DNA of 64,000 bases, from the NCBI GenBank assembly GCA_036268775.1, contig DATATM010000011.1:1-64000 (forward strand). Direction: 5' to 3'. Source of the stretch: DASZIT01 sp036268775. Lineage in GTDB: Bacteria > Actinomycetota > Acidimicrobiia > Acidimicrobiales > RAAP-2. Below, in pieces: positions 26,736 to 35,940 of the stretch. The notes under the pieces are model-generated. The model had not been told where the DNA came from, did no database searches, and saw only the letters and a list, made by a program, of their open reading frames with translations. A program made the position numbers and the translations under genes. Numbering within the stretch: position 1 is the stretch's first letter; the number at the start of each line of letters is the position of its first letter.

Positions 26736-28175
26736 ATGCGCGTGGCAATCATCGGAGCCGGGATGGCAGGGATCCTGAGCGCCATCAAGCTGACCGAAGC
26801 CGGCTTCACCGACGTCACCGTCTACGAGAAGGCCGACCGGCTCGGAGGGACGTGGCGGGAGAACACCTATCCGGGGATCGCCTGCGACGTACCCTCCCAT
26901 CTCTACAGCTACTCCTTCCATCTCAACCCGGGCTGGAGCCACCCGTTCTCCCCCGGCCACGAGATCCAGGCCTACCTGCAGGCGGTGGCGCGTGACCACC
27001 GGGTGGACGGCCTCATCCGCTTCGGCGAAGAGGTGACCACCTGCACCTGGACCGACCGCCGTTGGCATCTCGACACCGCCGGTGGCGCCCACGATGTCGC
27101 CGACTTCGTCATCGCCGCCACCGGCGTCCTGCACCACCCCAACTACCCCGACATCAAGGGTCTGGACGCGTTCGAGGGAAACCTCTTCCACAGTTCCCGG
27201 TGGGACCACGACGTCACCATCGAGGGGGCCCGGGTCGGCATCGTCGGGACCGGCTCGACCGCCGTGCAGCTGGTGTCGGCGGTGGTGGAGCCGGCGCAGA
27301 AGCTCTCCCTCTTCCAACGGACCGCCCAATGGATCATGCCCCAGGAGAACCCGCCCTACCGTGAAGAGGAGCAGGCGGAGTGGGGCCGGAATCCGGACAA
27401 GCTCCAGCACCTCCACCAGAGCCTGTCGGAGCTCTTCACCAACTTCGCCAATGGCATCGTGGACGCCGAATCGCCGGAGATGGCGATGATCGCCGACATG
27501 TGCCGGCAGAACCTCGAGTCGAAAGTCACCGACCCGGAGCTGCGGGAGAGGCTCCGTCCCAACTACCGGGCGGCCTGCAAGCGCCTGGTGATCTCCCCCA
27601 ACTTCTACGAAAGCCTGCAGCGCGACAATGCCGAGCTGGTCACCGAGCCGATCGACCACGTCGAGGCAGATGGCATCCGCACCGTCGACGGGCGGCTGCA
27701 CGCACTCGATGTGGTGGTGCTCGCCACCGGGTTCAAGGTCGACGCCTTCATGCGCCCCATGTCGATGATCGGGCGGGACGGCCAAGACCTGGCCGAGGTG
27801 TGGGCCGATCGCCCCAATGCCTACCTGTCGATCTCCATCCCCGAGTTCCCCAACTTCGCCATGGTCAACGGGCCCAACGGGCCGGTCGGGAACTTCTCGC
27901 TCATCGAAGTAGCCGAGATGCAGGTCGGCTACATCCTGCAGCTGATCGACCGGGTGGACTCCGGCCAGTGCCGGGAGATCAGTGTGACCCAGACGGCCAC
28001 CGACCGGTTCGAGGCCACCCGGGTGGAGGCGGCCGCCAACACCATCTGGAGCACCGGCTGCCAGAGCTGGTACCTCGACGACCGGGGGATTCCGGCCACC
28101 TGGCCGTGGTCGTTCGGCCGGTTCTCGGCCGAAATGGAGCGCCCGAAGCTGGACGCCTTTGACCAGCGCCCCTGA
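26736..28175 (+). CDS. Flavin-containing (Baeyer-Villiger-type) monooxygenase
   Basis: The 479-aa protein has an FAD-binding GAGMAGILSAIKL at residue 7, the YPGIACDVPSHLYSYSF substrate segment, the fingerprint FEGNLFHSSRWDH and the NADPH-binding GIVGTGSTAVQLV. These are the marks of class B flavoprotein monooxygenases that insert oxygen next to a ketone or oxidise heteroatoms. GGGGGGTGGAAG precedes the ATG. It is followed by an unrecognised protein gene and an LLM monooxygenase, suggesting one oxidative pathway. Confidence 0.9.
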   Translation: MRVAIIGAGMAGILSAIKLTEAGFTDVTVYEKADRLGGTWRENTYPGIACDVPSHLYSYSFHLNPGWSHPFSPGHEIQAYLQAVARDHRVDGLIRFGEEVTTCTWTDRRWHLDTAGGAHDVADFVIAATGVLHHPNYPDIKGLDAFEGNLFHSSRWDHDVTIEGARVGIVGTGSTAVQLVSAVVEPAQKLSLFQRTAQWIMPQENPPYREEEQAEWGRNPDKLQHLHQSLSELFTNFANGIVDAESPEMAMIADMCRQNLESKVTDPELRERLRPNYRAACKRLVISPNFYESLQRDNAELVTEPIDHVEADGIRTVDGRLHALDVVVLATGFKVDAFMRPMSMIGRDGQDLAEVWADRPNAYLSISIPEFPNFAMVNGPNGPVGNFSLIEVAEMQVGYILQLIDRVDSGQCREISVTQTATDRFEATRVEAAANTIWSTGCQSWYLDDRGIPATWPWSFGRFSAEMERPKLDAFDQRP

Positions 28176-28274
28176 GCCCGACTGGCCCGATGACCGCGGC
28201 GGGTGGGCCTCCGACCTGCGGTGTTGGGGAGGCCGGCCGTACACTGAGGATCGGCACACCGCCGAGGGGGAACC

Positions 28275-29393
28275 ATGACTACCTTGCAGACCGAGTTCAG
28301 CGAAGCCGAGCTGCTGGCCGAACACGACATCGCCGAGCCGTTGATCGTCAACAACGTGCGCTGCCATGGAGGATTCAACCAGGAGGGCGACTACGTCTCC
28401 CCCCGGACCAAGCACCGGTGGCCGGCCATCCGGGCCTGGGAGGAGAAGCGGGTCGCCCAGTTCGGCACCCCGATCCTCGACGTCCCCCTCGAGACCTGGC
28501 CGGAGAACTTTCCCAATGTCGCCCAGACCAAGCTGTTGCTGGGCCAGGGCATCACCACCCCCACCATCACCTCCCTCACCCGGATCGGGACGGTGGAGGG
28601 ATTCGGCGGGATGTTGCGGATGCTGCCGACGCCGGAGTTCGCCCGTTGTTTCGACGAAGAGATCGACGGCACCGCCATCGCCCATATCAGCGGCGGCCTC
28701 TTCGAAGCCCACGCCCGCGACGAGTCCGGTTTCGGGGACCAGGCCGGCCATGACCGGATGTGGTTCGTCGCCCGGGACATCGCTTTCGAGAACCCCGCCA
28801 CCGAGGATCTGACCGCCCGGATGCTCGAACGGATGGGCATCAACACCACCCCGCGATCGGCCGCGCAGACCCAACAGCTCCAACAGGCCGCCCGGGCCGG
28901 CCGGGTGCTCCCCGACGACATCGACTTCACCCTCGAGGTGGTGGTGGGTCGCATGATCGGCCTGTTGCTGATCGAGATCTCCGCTTTCCACGGCTTTCGC
29001 TGGGCGGAAGCGGTCCTGAGCGATACCGAGTTGGTGGCCGGCGACGGCGCCGCCGCCACCCTCGTCTCCCACATCCGGGCCGATGAGACGCCCCACGTGG
29101 CCTGGCTCCGCACCGCCCTGTCGGAGATGCGGGACCGGACCTGGGTGGGGGAGAGCGGACGCAGCTACGACGGGACGGACATGATCGAGAAGTTGTGGGA
29201 TCGGGCCATGGAGAACTCCCTCCTGCTCCGGCGACAGGAGAACCTCCAGTTCTTCATGCTGGAGATCGAGGAGGCGGTCGTGGGCCGATCCGATGGCGCC
29301 GACCTGATCGAGGAGATGCTCAGCCTCGGGACCGTCAGCCGGCTCGACGATGGCACCGTCGTCGACACCGCCAGCCAGTCCCTCCTCGGTTGA
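28275..29393 (+). CDS. Unrecognised 372-aa protein, possibly a helical metal-binding oxidase
   Basis: I do not recognise this family with confidence. It has GAGGGGG before the ATG and no signal peptide or membrane helix. It is mostly helical after residue 90, with His/Glu clusters ISGGLFEAHARDE (about 137-149), LLIEISAFHGFRWAE (about 234-248) and HIRADETPHVAWL (about 268-280). The DE-x-x-H and E-x4-H spacing recalls ferritin-like or haem-oxygenase-like diiron enzymes. Position between a Baeyer-Villiger-type enzyme and an LLM monooxygenase with a 12-bp gap to the latter suggests an oxidative role; that is inference. Confidence 0.6.
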   Translation: MTTLQTEFSEAELLAEHDIAEPLIVNNVRCHGGFNQEGDYVSPRTKHRWPAIRAWEEKRVAQFGTPILDVPLETWPENFPNVAQTKLLLGQGITTPTITSLTRIGTVEGFGGMLRMLPTPEFARCFDEEIDGTAIAHISGGLFEAHARDESGFGDQAGHDRMWFVARDIAFENPATEDLTARMLERMGINTTPRSAAQTQQLQQAARAGRVLPDDIDFTLEVVVGRMIGLLLIEISAFHGFRWAEAVLSDTELVAGDGAAATLVSHIRADETPHVAWLRTALSEMRDRTWVGESGRSYDGTDMIEKLWDRAMENSLLLRRQENLQFFMLEIEEAVVGRSDGADLIEEMLSLGTVSRLDDGTVVDTASQSLLG

Positions 29394-29404
29394 GCTGAGC
29401 CGCT

Positions 29405-30766
29405 GTGAAGTTCGGGATCTTCTACGAGCACCAGCTTCCCCGCCCCTGGCACCCGGACAGTGAACAGCAACTGATCAATGACGCCTTGGATCAGATCGAG
29501 CTGGCCGACCAGGTGGGCATCCAGTACCTGTGGGAGGTGGAGCACCACTTCTTGGAGGAGTACTCCCATTCCAGTGCGCCGGAGGTGTTCCTGGCCGCCG
29601 CCAGTCAACGGACGAAGCGCATGCGCATCGGCCACGGGATCGTCCAGACCGCTCCGGCCTACAACCATCCGGCCCGGGTCGCCGAGCGGATCGCCATGCT
29701 CGATCTGGTTTCCAACGGACGGGTGGAATTCGGGTCGGGCGAGTCATCGTCGGAGGCCGAGCTGCGCGGCTTCGGGATCGATCCGGCGGTCAAGCGGGAG
29801 GCGTGGCTCGAGGGGCTCGAGGTCGCCATCCGCTGCATGACGGAGATGCCGTTCGGCGGAGTCGACGGCACCTTCGTCCAGATGCCGCCGCGCAACGTGG
29901 TGCCGAAACCGGTGCAGAAGCCCCATCCTCCGTTGTGGGTAGCCTGCAGCCGCCGAGACACCATTCTCCTGGCCGCGGAGAAGGGGATCGGGGCCCTCAG
30001 CTTCGCCTTCATCGAGCCCGAGGATGCCCAGCAATGGGTGGCGGACTACGAGGCGGTGTTGCGGGAGAAGTGCGTGCCGGTCGGGTTGTCGGTCAATCCG
30101 CAGGTGGCCTGTGTCACCCCGATGATGTGTGCCGAGGACGAGGAGGTGGCCATCGCCCGGGGCCTGGAGGGAGCCAATTTCTTCGGCTACTCGCTCGCCC
30201 ACTTCTATGTCTTCGGGGATCACGTCCCCGCCTCCACCAACGTGTGGGAGGAATTCCAACAGCGCCGGGGGAAGCTGGGTTACTCGCCCGAGGCCGCCCT
30301 GGCCAACCGGCAGCAGACCCTGGGGGCCCAGATCGCCTCCGGCGACGCCAAGGGACTGCGGGGCGCCACCGGCACCCCCGGCCAGCTCCGGGAGTTCCTC
30401 CGTCGCTACGAAGCAGCCGGCGTCGACCAGCTGATCTTCGTGATGCAGGCGGGTCGGAACCGGCACGAGGACATCATGGAGTCCATCGAACTGTTCGGGA
30501 CCCAGGTGCTGCCGGAGTTCGTGGAGCGGGACGAGGCGGCCAGCCGGGCCAAGGCGGCCAAGTGGGAGCCGATCATCGAGGCGGCGTTGGCCCGTCGGAG
30601 TCCGGACCACCCTTCGATGGCGGCCGACTACGTGATGAGGGCGATCCCCAAGCAGATGGTCGATGCCCTGGAGAGTGAGCCGGCTCAGGTCTGGCTCGAC
30701 ACCCTGGCGGACAACCGGGCCGCCGGGGTCCTGGACGAGGAGTTCCAGAGGCTGGTGGACGGCTAG
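29405..30766 (+). CDS. LLM-class flavin-dependent monooxygenase
   Basis: The 453-aa protein starts KFGIFYEHQLPRPWHP with YLWEVEHHFLEEYSHSSAPEVF and RMRIGHGIVQTAPAYNHPARVAERIAMLD, a luciferase-like barrel. NGRVEFGSGESSSEAELRGFG is the flavin site. It is about 100 residues longer than the minimal family, with an extra C-terminal helical part (from about 385). It starts with GTG 11 bp after the unknown gene and is probably cotranscribed with it and the Baeyer-Villiger enzyme. Confidence 0.88.
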   Translation: MKFGIFYEHQLPRPWHPDSEQQLINDALDQIELADQVGIQYLWEVEHHFLEEYSHSSAPEVFLAAASQRTKRMRIGHGIVQTAPAYNHPARVAERIAMLDLVSNGRVEFGSGESSSEAELRGFGIDPAVKREAWLEGLEVAIRCMTEMPFGGVDGTFVQMPPRNVVPKPVQKPHPPLWVACSRRDTILLAAEKGIGALSFAFIEPEDAQQWVADYEAVLREKCVPVGLSVNPQVACVTPMMCAEDEEVAIARGLEGANFFGYSLAHFYVFGDHVPASTNVWEEFQQRRGKLGYSPEAALANRQQTLGAQIASGDAKGLRGATGTPGQLREFLRRYEAAGVDQLIFVMQAGRNRHEDIMESIELFGTQVLPEFVERDEAASRAKAAKWEPIIEAALARRSPDHPSMAADYVMRAIPKQMVDALESEPAQVWLDTLADNRAAGVLDEEFQRLVDG

Positions 30767-30779
30767 ACGACCCGAGCCG

Positions 30780-31328
30780 TCAGCGCCGGGACCGATGGAC
30801 CGAGACGGCATAGTGGTCCGACCCGGAAGACGGTTGGCGGTCCCAGGTGGCCCATCGCTCCACCAGCTCGAGGCCGGCGTCCTGGCAGTGCCGGTCGTAG
30901 TCCTCCCGTGAATAGCGCCCGTCCAGTTGGAACCCGGCCACCAGGGCGCCCCCCGGCCGGAGGTGACGGGCGCACCCGCCGACCAGCGCCGCCTGGGTGC
31001 TCGGCGGGGTGAAGAGCAGCACGTTGCCAGCCATGACCACGACATCGAACTGTCGCCCGAGGTCGAGCCCGCCGACATCGGCCTCCACCCAGGTGAGTTC
31101 CGGGCCGAGCCTTCGGGCGGTGGCGATCATCGAGGGGTCGAGATCAACGCCGATCACCTCGATTCCCCGGCAGGCGAGTTCCACCGCCACCCGGCCGGAA
31201 CCGCATCCGGCGTCGAGCACTGCGGCCGGATGCAGGCCCATCACGAAGTCGGCCTCGCCGTGGACGCCGACCCCGGAGGCGGCGAGAGTATCGAATCGTT
31301 GCTGATAGCGCTCCCCGTCCCATGCCAT
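30780..31328 (-). CDS. SAM-dependent methyltransferase
   Basis: The ATG at 31328 starts AWDGERYQQRFDTLAASG; the frame continues upstream only over the lysS promoter and coding region. The 182-aa class I methyltransferase has AVLDAGCGSGRVAVELA (motif I, about residue 36), GVDLDPSMIATA and VVMAGNVLLF. It lacks an obvious substrate-specific domain. It is divergent from lysS with 84 bp between the starts. Confidence 0.85.
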   Translation of the reverse strand: MAWDGERYQQRFDTLAASGVGVHGEADFVMGLHPAAVLDAGCGSGRVAVELACRGIEVIGVDLDPSMIATARRLGPELTWVEADVGGLDLGRQFDVVVMAGNVLLFTPPSTQAALVGGCARHLRPGGALVAGFQLDGRYSREDYDRHCQDAGLELVERWATWDRQPSSGSDHYAVSVHRSRR

Positions 31329-31412
31329 AGTTGCATCATCGCGCTGCCGGTAGTGAGCGTAGAATCCCCCGAGGCGCAAACGGGTACCGAGGGACTCCTG
31401 AAGGGGGCAATT

Positions 31413-32933
31413 TTGACCGACGTTGCGAATCCGGAAGGAGGAGGCGAGTCGGCGCGGTCGGTTGACGCCCTCTCCGCCGAGCGGCGCTCGAAGCGGGACT
31501 ACGTCCGGGACCAGGGCATCGATCCCTATCCCTCCCGGTTCGACCGCTCCCACACCACCGCCGAGTTGCGGGAGCGGTACGGAGAACTCCCCGCCGATGC
31601 CCGCACCGGCGCCGTCGTGCAGGTGGCGGGGAGGATCACCAGTGTCCGGGGCCACGGGAAGCTGGTCTTCATCACCTTGCAGGACGTGTCCGGCCCCATT
31701 CAGCTGCTGGTCCCGGTCAGCAATCTCTCCAAGGACGGCGCCGTCGTCCTCGACAAGTCCGACCTCGGGGACTGGGTCGGGGCCATCGGGGAAGTCATCG
31801 TGAGCCGCCGGGGAGAGCTCTCGGTCGAGCTCACCGATCTGCAGCTGCTGTCGAAGGCCCTCCGCCCCCTCCCGGACAAATGGCACGGACTGAGCGAGGC
31901 GGAGATGCGCTACCGCCAGCGCGAGGTCGACCTGCTGGCCAACGAGGACACCCGCCGGGTCTTCGGGATCCGGTTCAAAGCCGTAGCCGCCATGCGGACG
32001 GAGTTGATGGCGGAGGACTATCTCGAGGTCGAGACGCCCATCCTCCAACCTCAGGCCGGCGGGGCCATTGCCCGCCCGTTCTACACCCACGCCAACGCCC
32101 TCGACATCGACCTCAGCCTCCGCATCGCCCCGGAGCTCTATCTGAAGCGATTGGTGATCGGGGGGTTCGAGCGGGTGTTCGAGATCGCCCGCAACTTTCG
32201 CAACGAGGGCGTCGACACCCGGCACAGCCCGGAGTTCACCGCCCTCGAGGCCTACCGGGCCTTCGGTGACTTCAACGACGGCATGGACCTCACCGAGCGC
32301 CTGGTGGTGGCGGCCGCCCAGGCGGCCACCGGCCGGATGAGCTTCACCACCGCCGGAGGACCGGTCGACCTCACACCGCCGTGGCCCCGCCAGGACCTGT
32401 TGACCCTCATCGAAGAAGTCGCCGGCCGTCGGCTGCATCCCTCCGACCCGGTCGACGACGTCCGCGCCGCCGCCCGCCAACTCGACGTCGAGTATGACGA
32501 CGGCTGGGGCTCGGGGAAGATCATCTTCGAGATCTACGACAAGGTGTTGTTGCCCAACCTGCTCGGACCGGTGTTCGTCTGTGGCTTCCCGGTGGAAGTG
32601 TCCCCACTGGCCCGGCACCAGCTCACCGACGACACTCTGACCGACCGTTTCGAACTGGTGGTCGACGCCAAGGAGTACGCCAACGGCTACAGCGAGCTCA
32701 ACATCCCCGAGGAACAGAATCTCCGGTTCCGGGGGGAGGCGGCTGCCGCCGCCAAGGGAGACCTCGAGGCCCACCCGGCCGACATGGCCTTCGTGCGGGC
32801 GCTCGAGTACGGACTCCCTCCGACATCGGGGATCGGCATCGGGGTGGACCGGTTGGTGATGCTGCTGGCCGAGGTGGAGGCCATCCGGGACGTCATCCTC
32901 TTTCCCATGCTCCGGCCCGAATCGCCGGGATGA
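31413..32933 (+). CDS. lysS: Class II lysyl-tRNA synthetase
   Basis: The start is taken as TTG at 31413, with AAGGGGG 5 nt upstream, giving 506 aa, the usual length. The N-terminal OB fold has VQVAGRITSVRGHGKLVFITL (split here as two parts). The catalytic core has motif 2 FEIARNFRNEGVDTRHSPEFT and motif 3 GIGIGVDRLVMLLAE. It charges tRNA-Lys with lysine. Its stop overlaps the ATG of the lysyl-phosphatidylglycerol-synthase-type fusion by ATGA, so its product probably also feeds lipid lysylation. TAGAAT at 31360-31365 is a candidate -10. Whether the genome has another lysS cannot be seen. Confidence 0.93.
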   Translation: MTDVANPEGGGESARSVDALSAERRSKRDYVRDQGIDPYPSRFDRSHTTAELRERYGELPADARTGAVVQVAGRITSVRGHGKLVFITLQDVSGPIQLLVPVSNLSKDGAVVLDKSDLGDWVGAIGEVIVSRRGELSVELTDLQLLSKALRPLPDKWHGLSEAEMRYRQREVDLLANEDTRRVFGIRFKAVAAMRTELMAEDYLEVETPILQPQAGGAIARPFYTHANALDIDLSLRIAPELYLKRLVIGGFERVFEIARNFRNEGVDTRHSPEFTALEAYRAFGDFNDGMDLTERLVVAAAQAATGRMSFTTAGGPVDLTPPWPRQDLLTLIEEVAGRRLHPSDPVDDVRAAARQLDVEYDDGWGSGKIIFEIYDKVLLPNLLGPVFVCGFPVEVSPLARHQLTDDTLTDRFELVVDAKEYANGYSELNIPEEQNLRFRGEAAAAAKGDLEAHPADMAFVRALEYGLPPTSGIGIGVDRLVMLLAEVEAIRDVILFPMLRPESPG

Positions 32934-35917
32934 CCGACGTCGTCACCGAGCCCGGGAGTCCCGCCGTCAACGGCGCCGACCGGTACTCGACTCGGCACCG
33001 GGTTCCGAGTGACGGCCTGGGCGACGGTGGGTCACCGGGGATCGCCACCCAGTTCTACATGCCGGATCTGGTCGAGGCCCTGGTCCCGCTGGGCGGACGG
33101 GCGATGGTGGTCAGCGACCTCCATCTGGCCGCCATCCCAACCGACGCCAGTCGGATCGTGGCCGACGAGCTGGCGGAGCTGTTGGGTGGGTGGGAAGGTC
33201 CGGGGGCCTTCGTCATCGCCGGCGATGGCTTCGAGATGTTGGCCGGTCCGCCGGACGTCGGTGCCATCCTCGATTCCCATCCCCAGTTCGCCGCCGCTCT
33301 CGCCGCCTTCACCGATCAGCCGGATCACCAGCTCATCGTCCTCTCCGGCAACCACGACGGACAACTGGCCTGGGACGGCCGGGCGGTGGCGACGCTGACC
33401 GACCGGTTGGGGATGTCCGGCATCGCCTTTGCCTGTGATCTGGCCATCACCACCGCTGAGGGTCTGCAACGGGTGCACATCGTCCACGGGAACCAGTCCG
33501 ACCCCTACAACGCCTTCGACGATCCCCGGTCGCCGGTGGACACCCCGTTCGGCCACCACATCGTCCGTGACGTGCTGCCGCAGCTGGCCGCCCGCCAGCA
33601 CCCCGGGTCGCTGTTCGACGGGGTGCAGTGGCTCGATGGCGAGCCGGCCGGATTCGTCAGCTCCCGGCTCTTCTACCGGAAGGTCATCGGAAAGTTCTGG
33701 CTCCTGGCCATCCCCTTCATCGCCGCCTTGCTGCTCCGGTTCCTGACCTTCATCCCCGGGTTCGGGACACTCCTCAAACACCACAGTCAGCGCTGGTTGA
33801 TCGCCTTCGGGCTCTTGATCCTGCTGATGATCGTGGTGGCGATGGTGGCCGCCTTGGCCACCATGTTCCGGGTGAACAAGGCCCTGCGGGAGGGATCCCT
33901 CAACGAGCGGGCCGATCCGGTGACCCACAACGCTCCTCCCCGGGCCGAGGCTTCCCGGCTGGTGGCCGAAGGCTACGCCGGCATGATCAGCGGGCACACC
34001 CACCAGCCCGAGCTCTCGGTAGTGGGCAACGGCTTCTACGCCAACACCGGCAGCGGGACCGAGTCGACGGTCGCCCAGCCCGCCCGGTGGCGGCTGCCCA
34101 AGCCGTATGTCACGGCTCGGCGCTTCTCCTATGTGGAGATCATCGCCGGAGACGTACTCATCGTCCGGCTGTTCCTGCGGGAGACGCCCACCCGGGATCC
34201 GGTCCTGCTCGAGCGATTGGCCATGACCCGAGTCCGTCACGGCCAGACCACCACCCAGATGGTGGCCTCCCTGCCCAACGGCCCGACCTGGACCAACGAG
34301 GTCAAGGCCCTCAGCCACTGGTCGCGGTCCCGGAAGGTGCGGCAGCTGGCGGCCGGCATCCTGCTGTTCGCCGGACTCATCAATATCGTCTTCGCCCTGC
34401 TGTTCGATGTGCGTTCGACCCTTCCGGCCGATCGGTGGCTTCCCCTCGGCATCGGACCTTTGGACGGGATGACCGCCATCGTGGGTGGATTGGCCCTACT
34501 CGGGCTCTCCCGAGGGGTGAGGCACGGCTACCGGTCGGCGTGGGCGGTGGCCATCCTGGTGCTGGTGGCCGACATCGTCAGCCGACTGGTGAACTCCACC
34601 GGCGTGGTCGGCACCACCGTAGCCTTCGTCGTAGCCTTCTGGCTGATCCTCGAATACTCCAAGTTCGGGGTGTATCCCGTGGGGGTGAGTCGCCTGGCCC
34701 GATGGGGGATGTCCGGCGGGCTGGGTGTCCTTGCCGCCCTGGCCATCCTGGACGACCTCTACGAACCCCAGCAGGGATTTGCTCTCGACCTCACCGGCCT
34801 GGTGCTCGTGGGGGTTATCGCACTCACCCTGCTGGTGACGGTTCCTGGGCGCGAGCACCGCCGGACGGGGACCGCCCGCGCCGAGGCCTTCGATCGTGCC
34901 TTCGAGATAATCGAGACCTACGGCGGGGACACCCTGGACTACTTCGCTCTCCGGGACGACAAATCCTGGTTCTTCTCCGGCGCCTCACTGGTGGCCTACT
35001 CGGTGATCAACGGGGTGATGCTGGTGTCCCCCGACCCCATCGGGCCGGTGGACCAGCGGGTGTCGGTCTGGTCGGACGTCATGAACATGGCCCAGGCCAA
35101 CGGCTGGGCCCCGGCGGTGCTGGCCGCCTCGGAGGCATGGCTGCCCATCTATCGCGCCTCCGGCCTGGTCGACCACTACCTGGGGGACGAGGCGGTGGTC
35201 GACTGCATCACCTTCTCGCTGCAGGGCAAGTCGATGAAGTCGCTTCGGGGCGCCTACAACCGGATGCAGAAGTCGGGCTATCGGGTGGAAGTCCACGATC
35301 CGGCCGAGGTGGGACCGGAGTTGAAGACCCAGTTGCTCACCCTGATGACCGAGACCCGTCAGGGGGAAGCCGAACGCGGCTATTCGATGACCCTCAGCCG
35401 GATCTTCGACCCCCGGGATCGCGGCTTGCTCCTGGCCGTGTGCCTCGACGCCGACGGCATTCCCCTGGCCTTCAACCAGTACGTTCCGGCGCCGCAAGTG
35501 AACGGCTACTCGCTGGATCTGATGCGGCGGACCAGCCGGGAAGACGTCCCCAGCGGGCTCACCGACTTCGTCATCCTCGAGACCATCCAGTGGATGGCGG
35601 AAAAGAACCTGCGGGGACTCGGCCTCAACTTCGCCACCATGCGGGCGATCGTGTCCGGCGAGACGACCGGGGGGGCCTGGACCTCGCTGGAGCGCAATGT
35701 CCTCCACCGGTTCAGCGACACCATGCAGATCGAGTCGCTCTGGAAGTTCAACAAGAAGTACGAGCCCCGGTGGAACCCGCGGTACGCGGTGACCGGGCCG
35801 TTCGTCCACATTGCCCGCACCAGCCTGGCCATGGCCCGGGCGGAGGCGGTCACCGAGATCCCCTTCATCGGGCGCCTGCTGAAGATCCGCGAGCCGTCCG
35901 GCAGCGACAAGCTCTGA
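32930..35917 (+). CDS. Fusion of metallophosphoesterase, membrane helices and lysyl-phosphatidylglycerol-synthase-type (DUF2156) domain
   Basis: The 995-aa protein has a complete calcineurin-type phosphoesterase: VVSDLHLA (about residue 60), VIAGDGFEML, LSGNHDG (about 142), VHGNQSDPYNAFDD (about 186) and ISGHTHQP (about 354). Two membrane helices (about 257-277 and 290-312) lie between the HGN and GHTH motifs. Six more follow (about 475-640). The C-terminal part (about 648-970: ETYGGDTLDYFALRDDKSWFFS, LRGAYNRMQKSGY, GRLLKI) is the GNAT-like catalytic domain of MprF/LysX proteins, which transfer lysine from Lys-tRNA to phosphatidylglycerol. Coupling to lysS supports that. The phosphoesterase substrate is unknown. 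Confidence 0.88.
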   Translation: MTDVVTEPGSPAVNGADRYSTRHRVPSDGLGDGGSPGIATQFYMPDLVEALVPLGGRAMVVSDLHLAAIPTDASRIVADELAELLGGWEGPGAFVIAGDGFEMLAGPPDVGAILDSHPQFAAALAAFTDQPDHQLIVLSGNHDGQLAWDGRAVATLTDRLGMSGIAFACDLAITTAEGLQRVHIVHGNQSDPYNAFDDPRSPVDTPFGHHIVRDVLPQLAARQHPGSLFDGVQWLDGEPAGFVSSRLFYRKVIGKFWLLAIPFIAALLLRFLTFIPGFGTLLKHHSQRWLIAFGLLILLMIVVAMVAALATMFRVNKALREGSLNERADPVTHNAPPRAEASRLVAEGYAGMISGHTHQPELSVVGNGFYANTGSGTESTVAQPARWRLPKPYVTARRFSYVEIIAGDVLIVRLFLRETPTRDPVLLERLAMTRVRHGQTTTQMVASLPNGPTWTNEVKALSHWSRSRKVRQLAAGILLFAGLINIVFALLFDVRSTLPADRWLPLGIGPLDGMTAIVGGLALLGLSRGVRHGYRSAWAVAILVLVADIVSRLVNSTGVVGTTVAFVVAFWLILEYSKFGVYPVGVSRLARWGMSGGLGVLAALAILDDLYEPQQGFALDLTGLVLVGVIALTLLVTVPGREHRRTGTARAEAFDRAFEIIETYGGDTLDYFALRDDKSWFFSGASLVAYSVINGVMLVSPDPIGPVDQRVSVWSDVMNMAQANGWAPAVLAASEAWLPIYRASGLVDHYLGDEAVVDCITFSLQGKSMKSLRGAYNRMQKSGYRVEVHDPAEVGPELKTQLLTLMTETRQGEAERGYSMTLSRIFDPRDRGLLLAVCLDADGIPLAFNQYVPAPQVNGYSLDLMRRTSREDVPSGLTDFVILETIQWMAEKNLRGLGLNFATMRAIVSGETTGGAWTSLERNVLHRFSDTMQIESLWKFNKKYEPRWNPRYAVTGPFVHIARTSLAMARAEAVTEIPFIGRLLKIREPSGSDKL

Positions 35918-35940
35918 ATCCCGCCCCCCCGCCGGCCGGG

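Noticed and set aside
26112..29096. One long minus-strand protein of 994 aa ending in MscL
   Set aside because: Only the last 137 residues are MscL; the rest is antisense of the monooxygenase and unknown genes. The real MscL start is the ATG at 26525.
32930..35917. Reading the 995-aa gene as two separate genes
   Set aside because: There is no stop, start with ribosome site, or frame change between the phosphoesterase and the lysyltransferase parts; the membrane helices join them.
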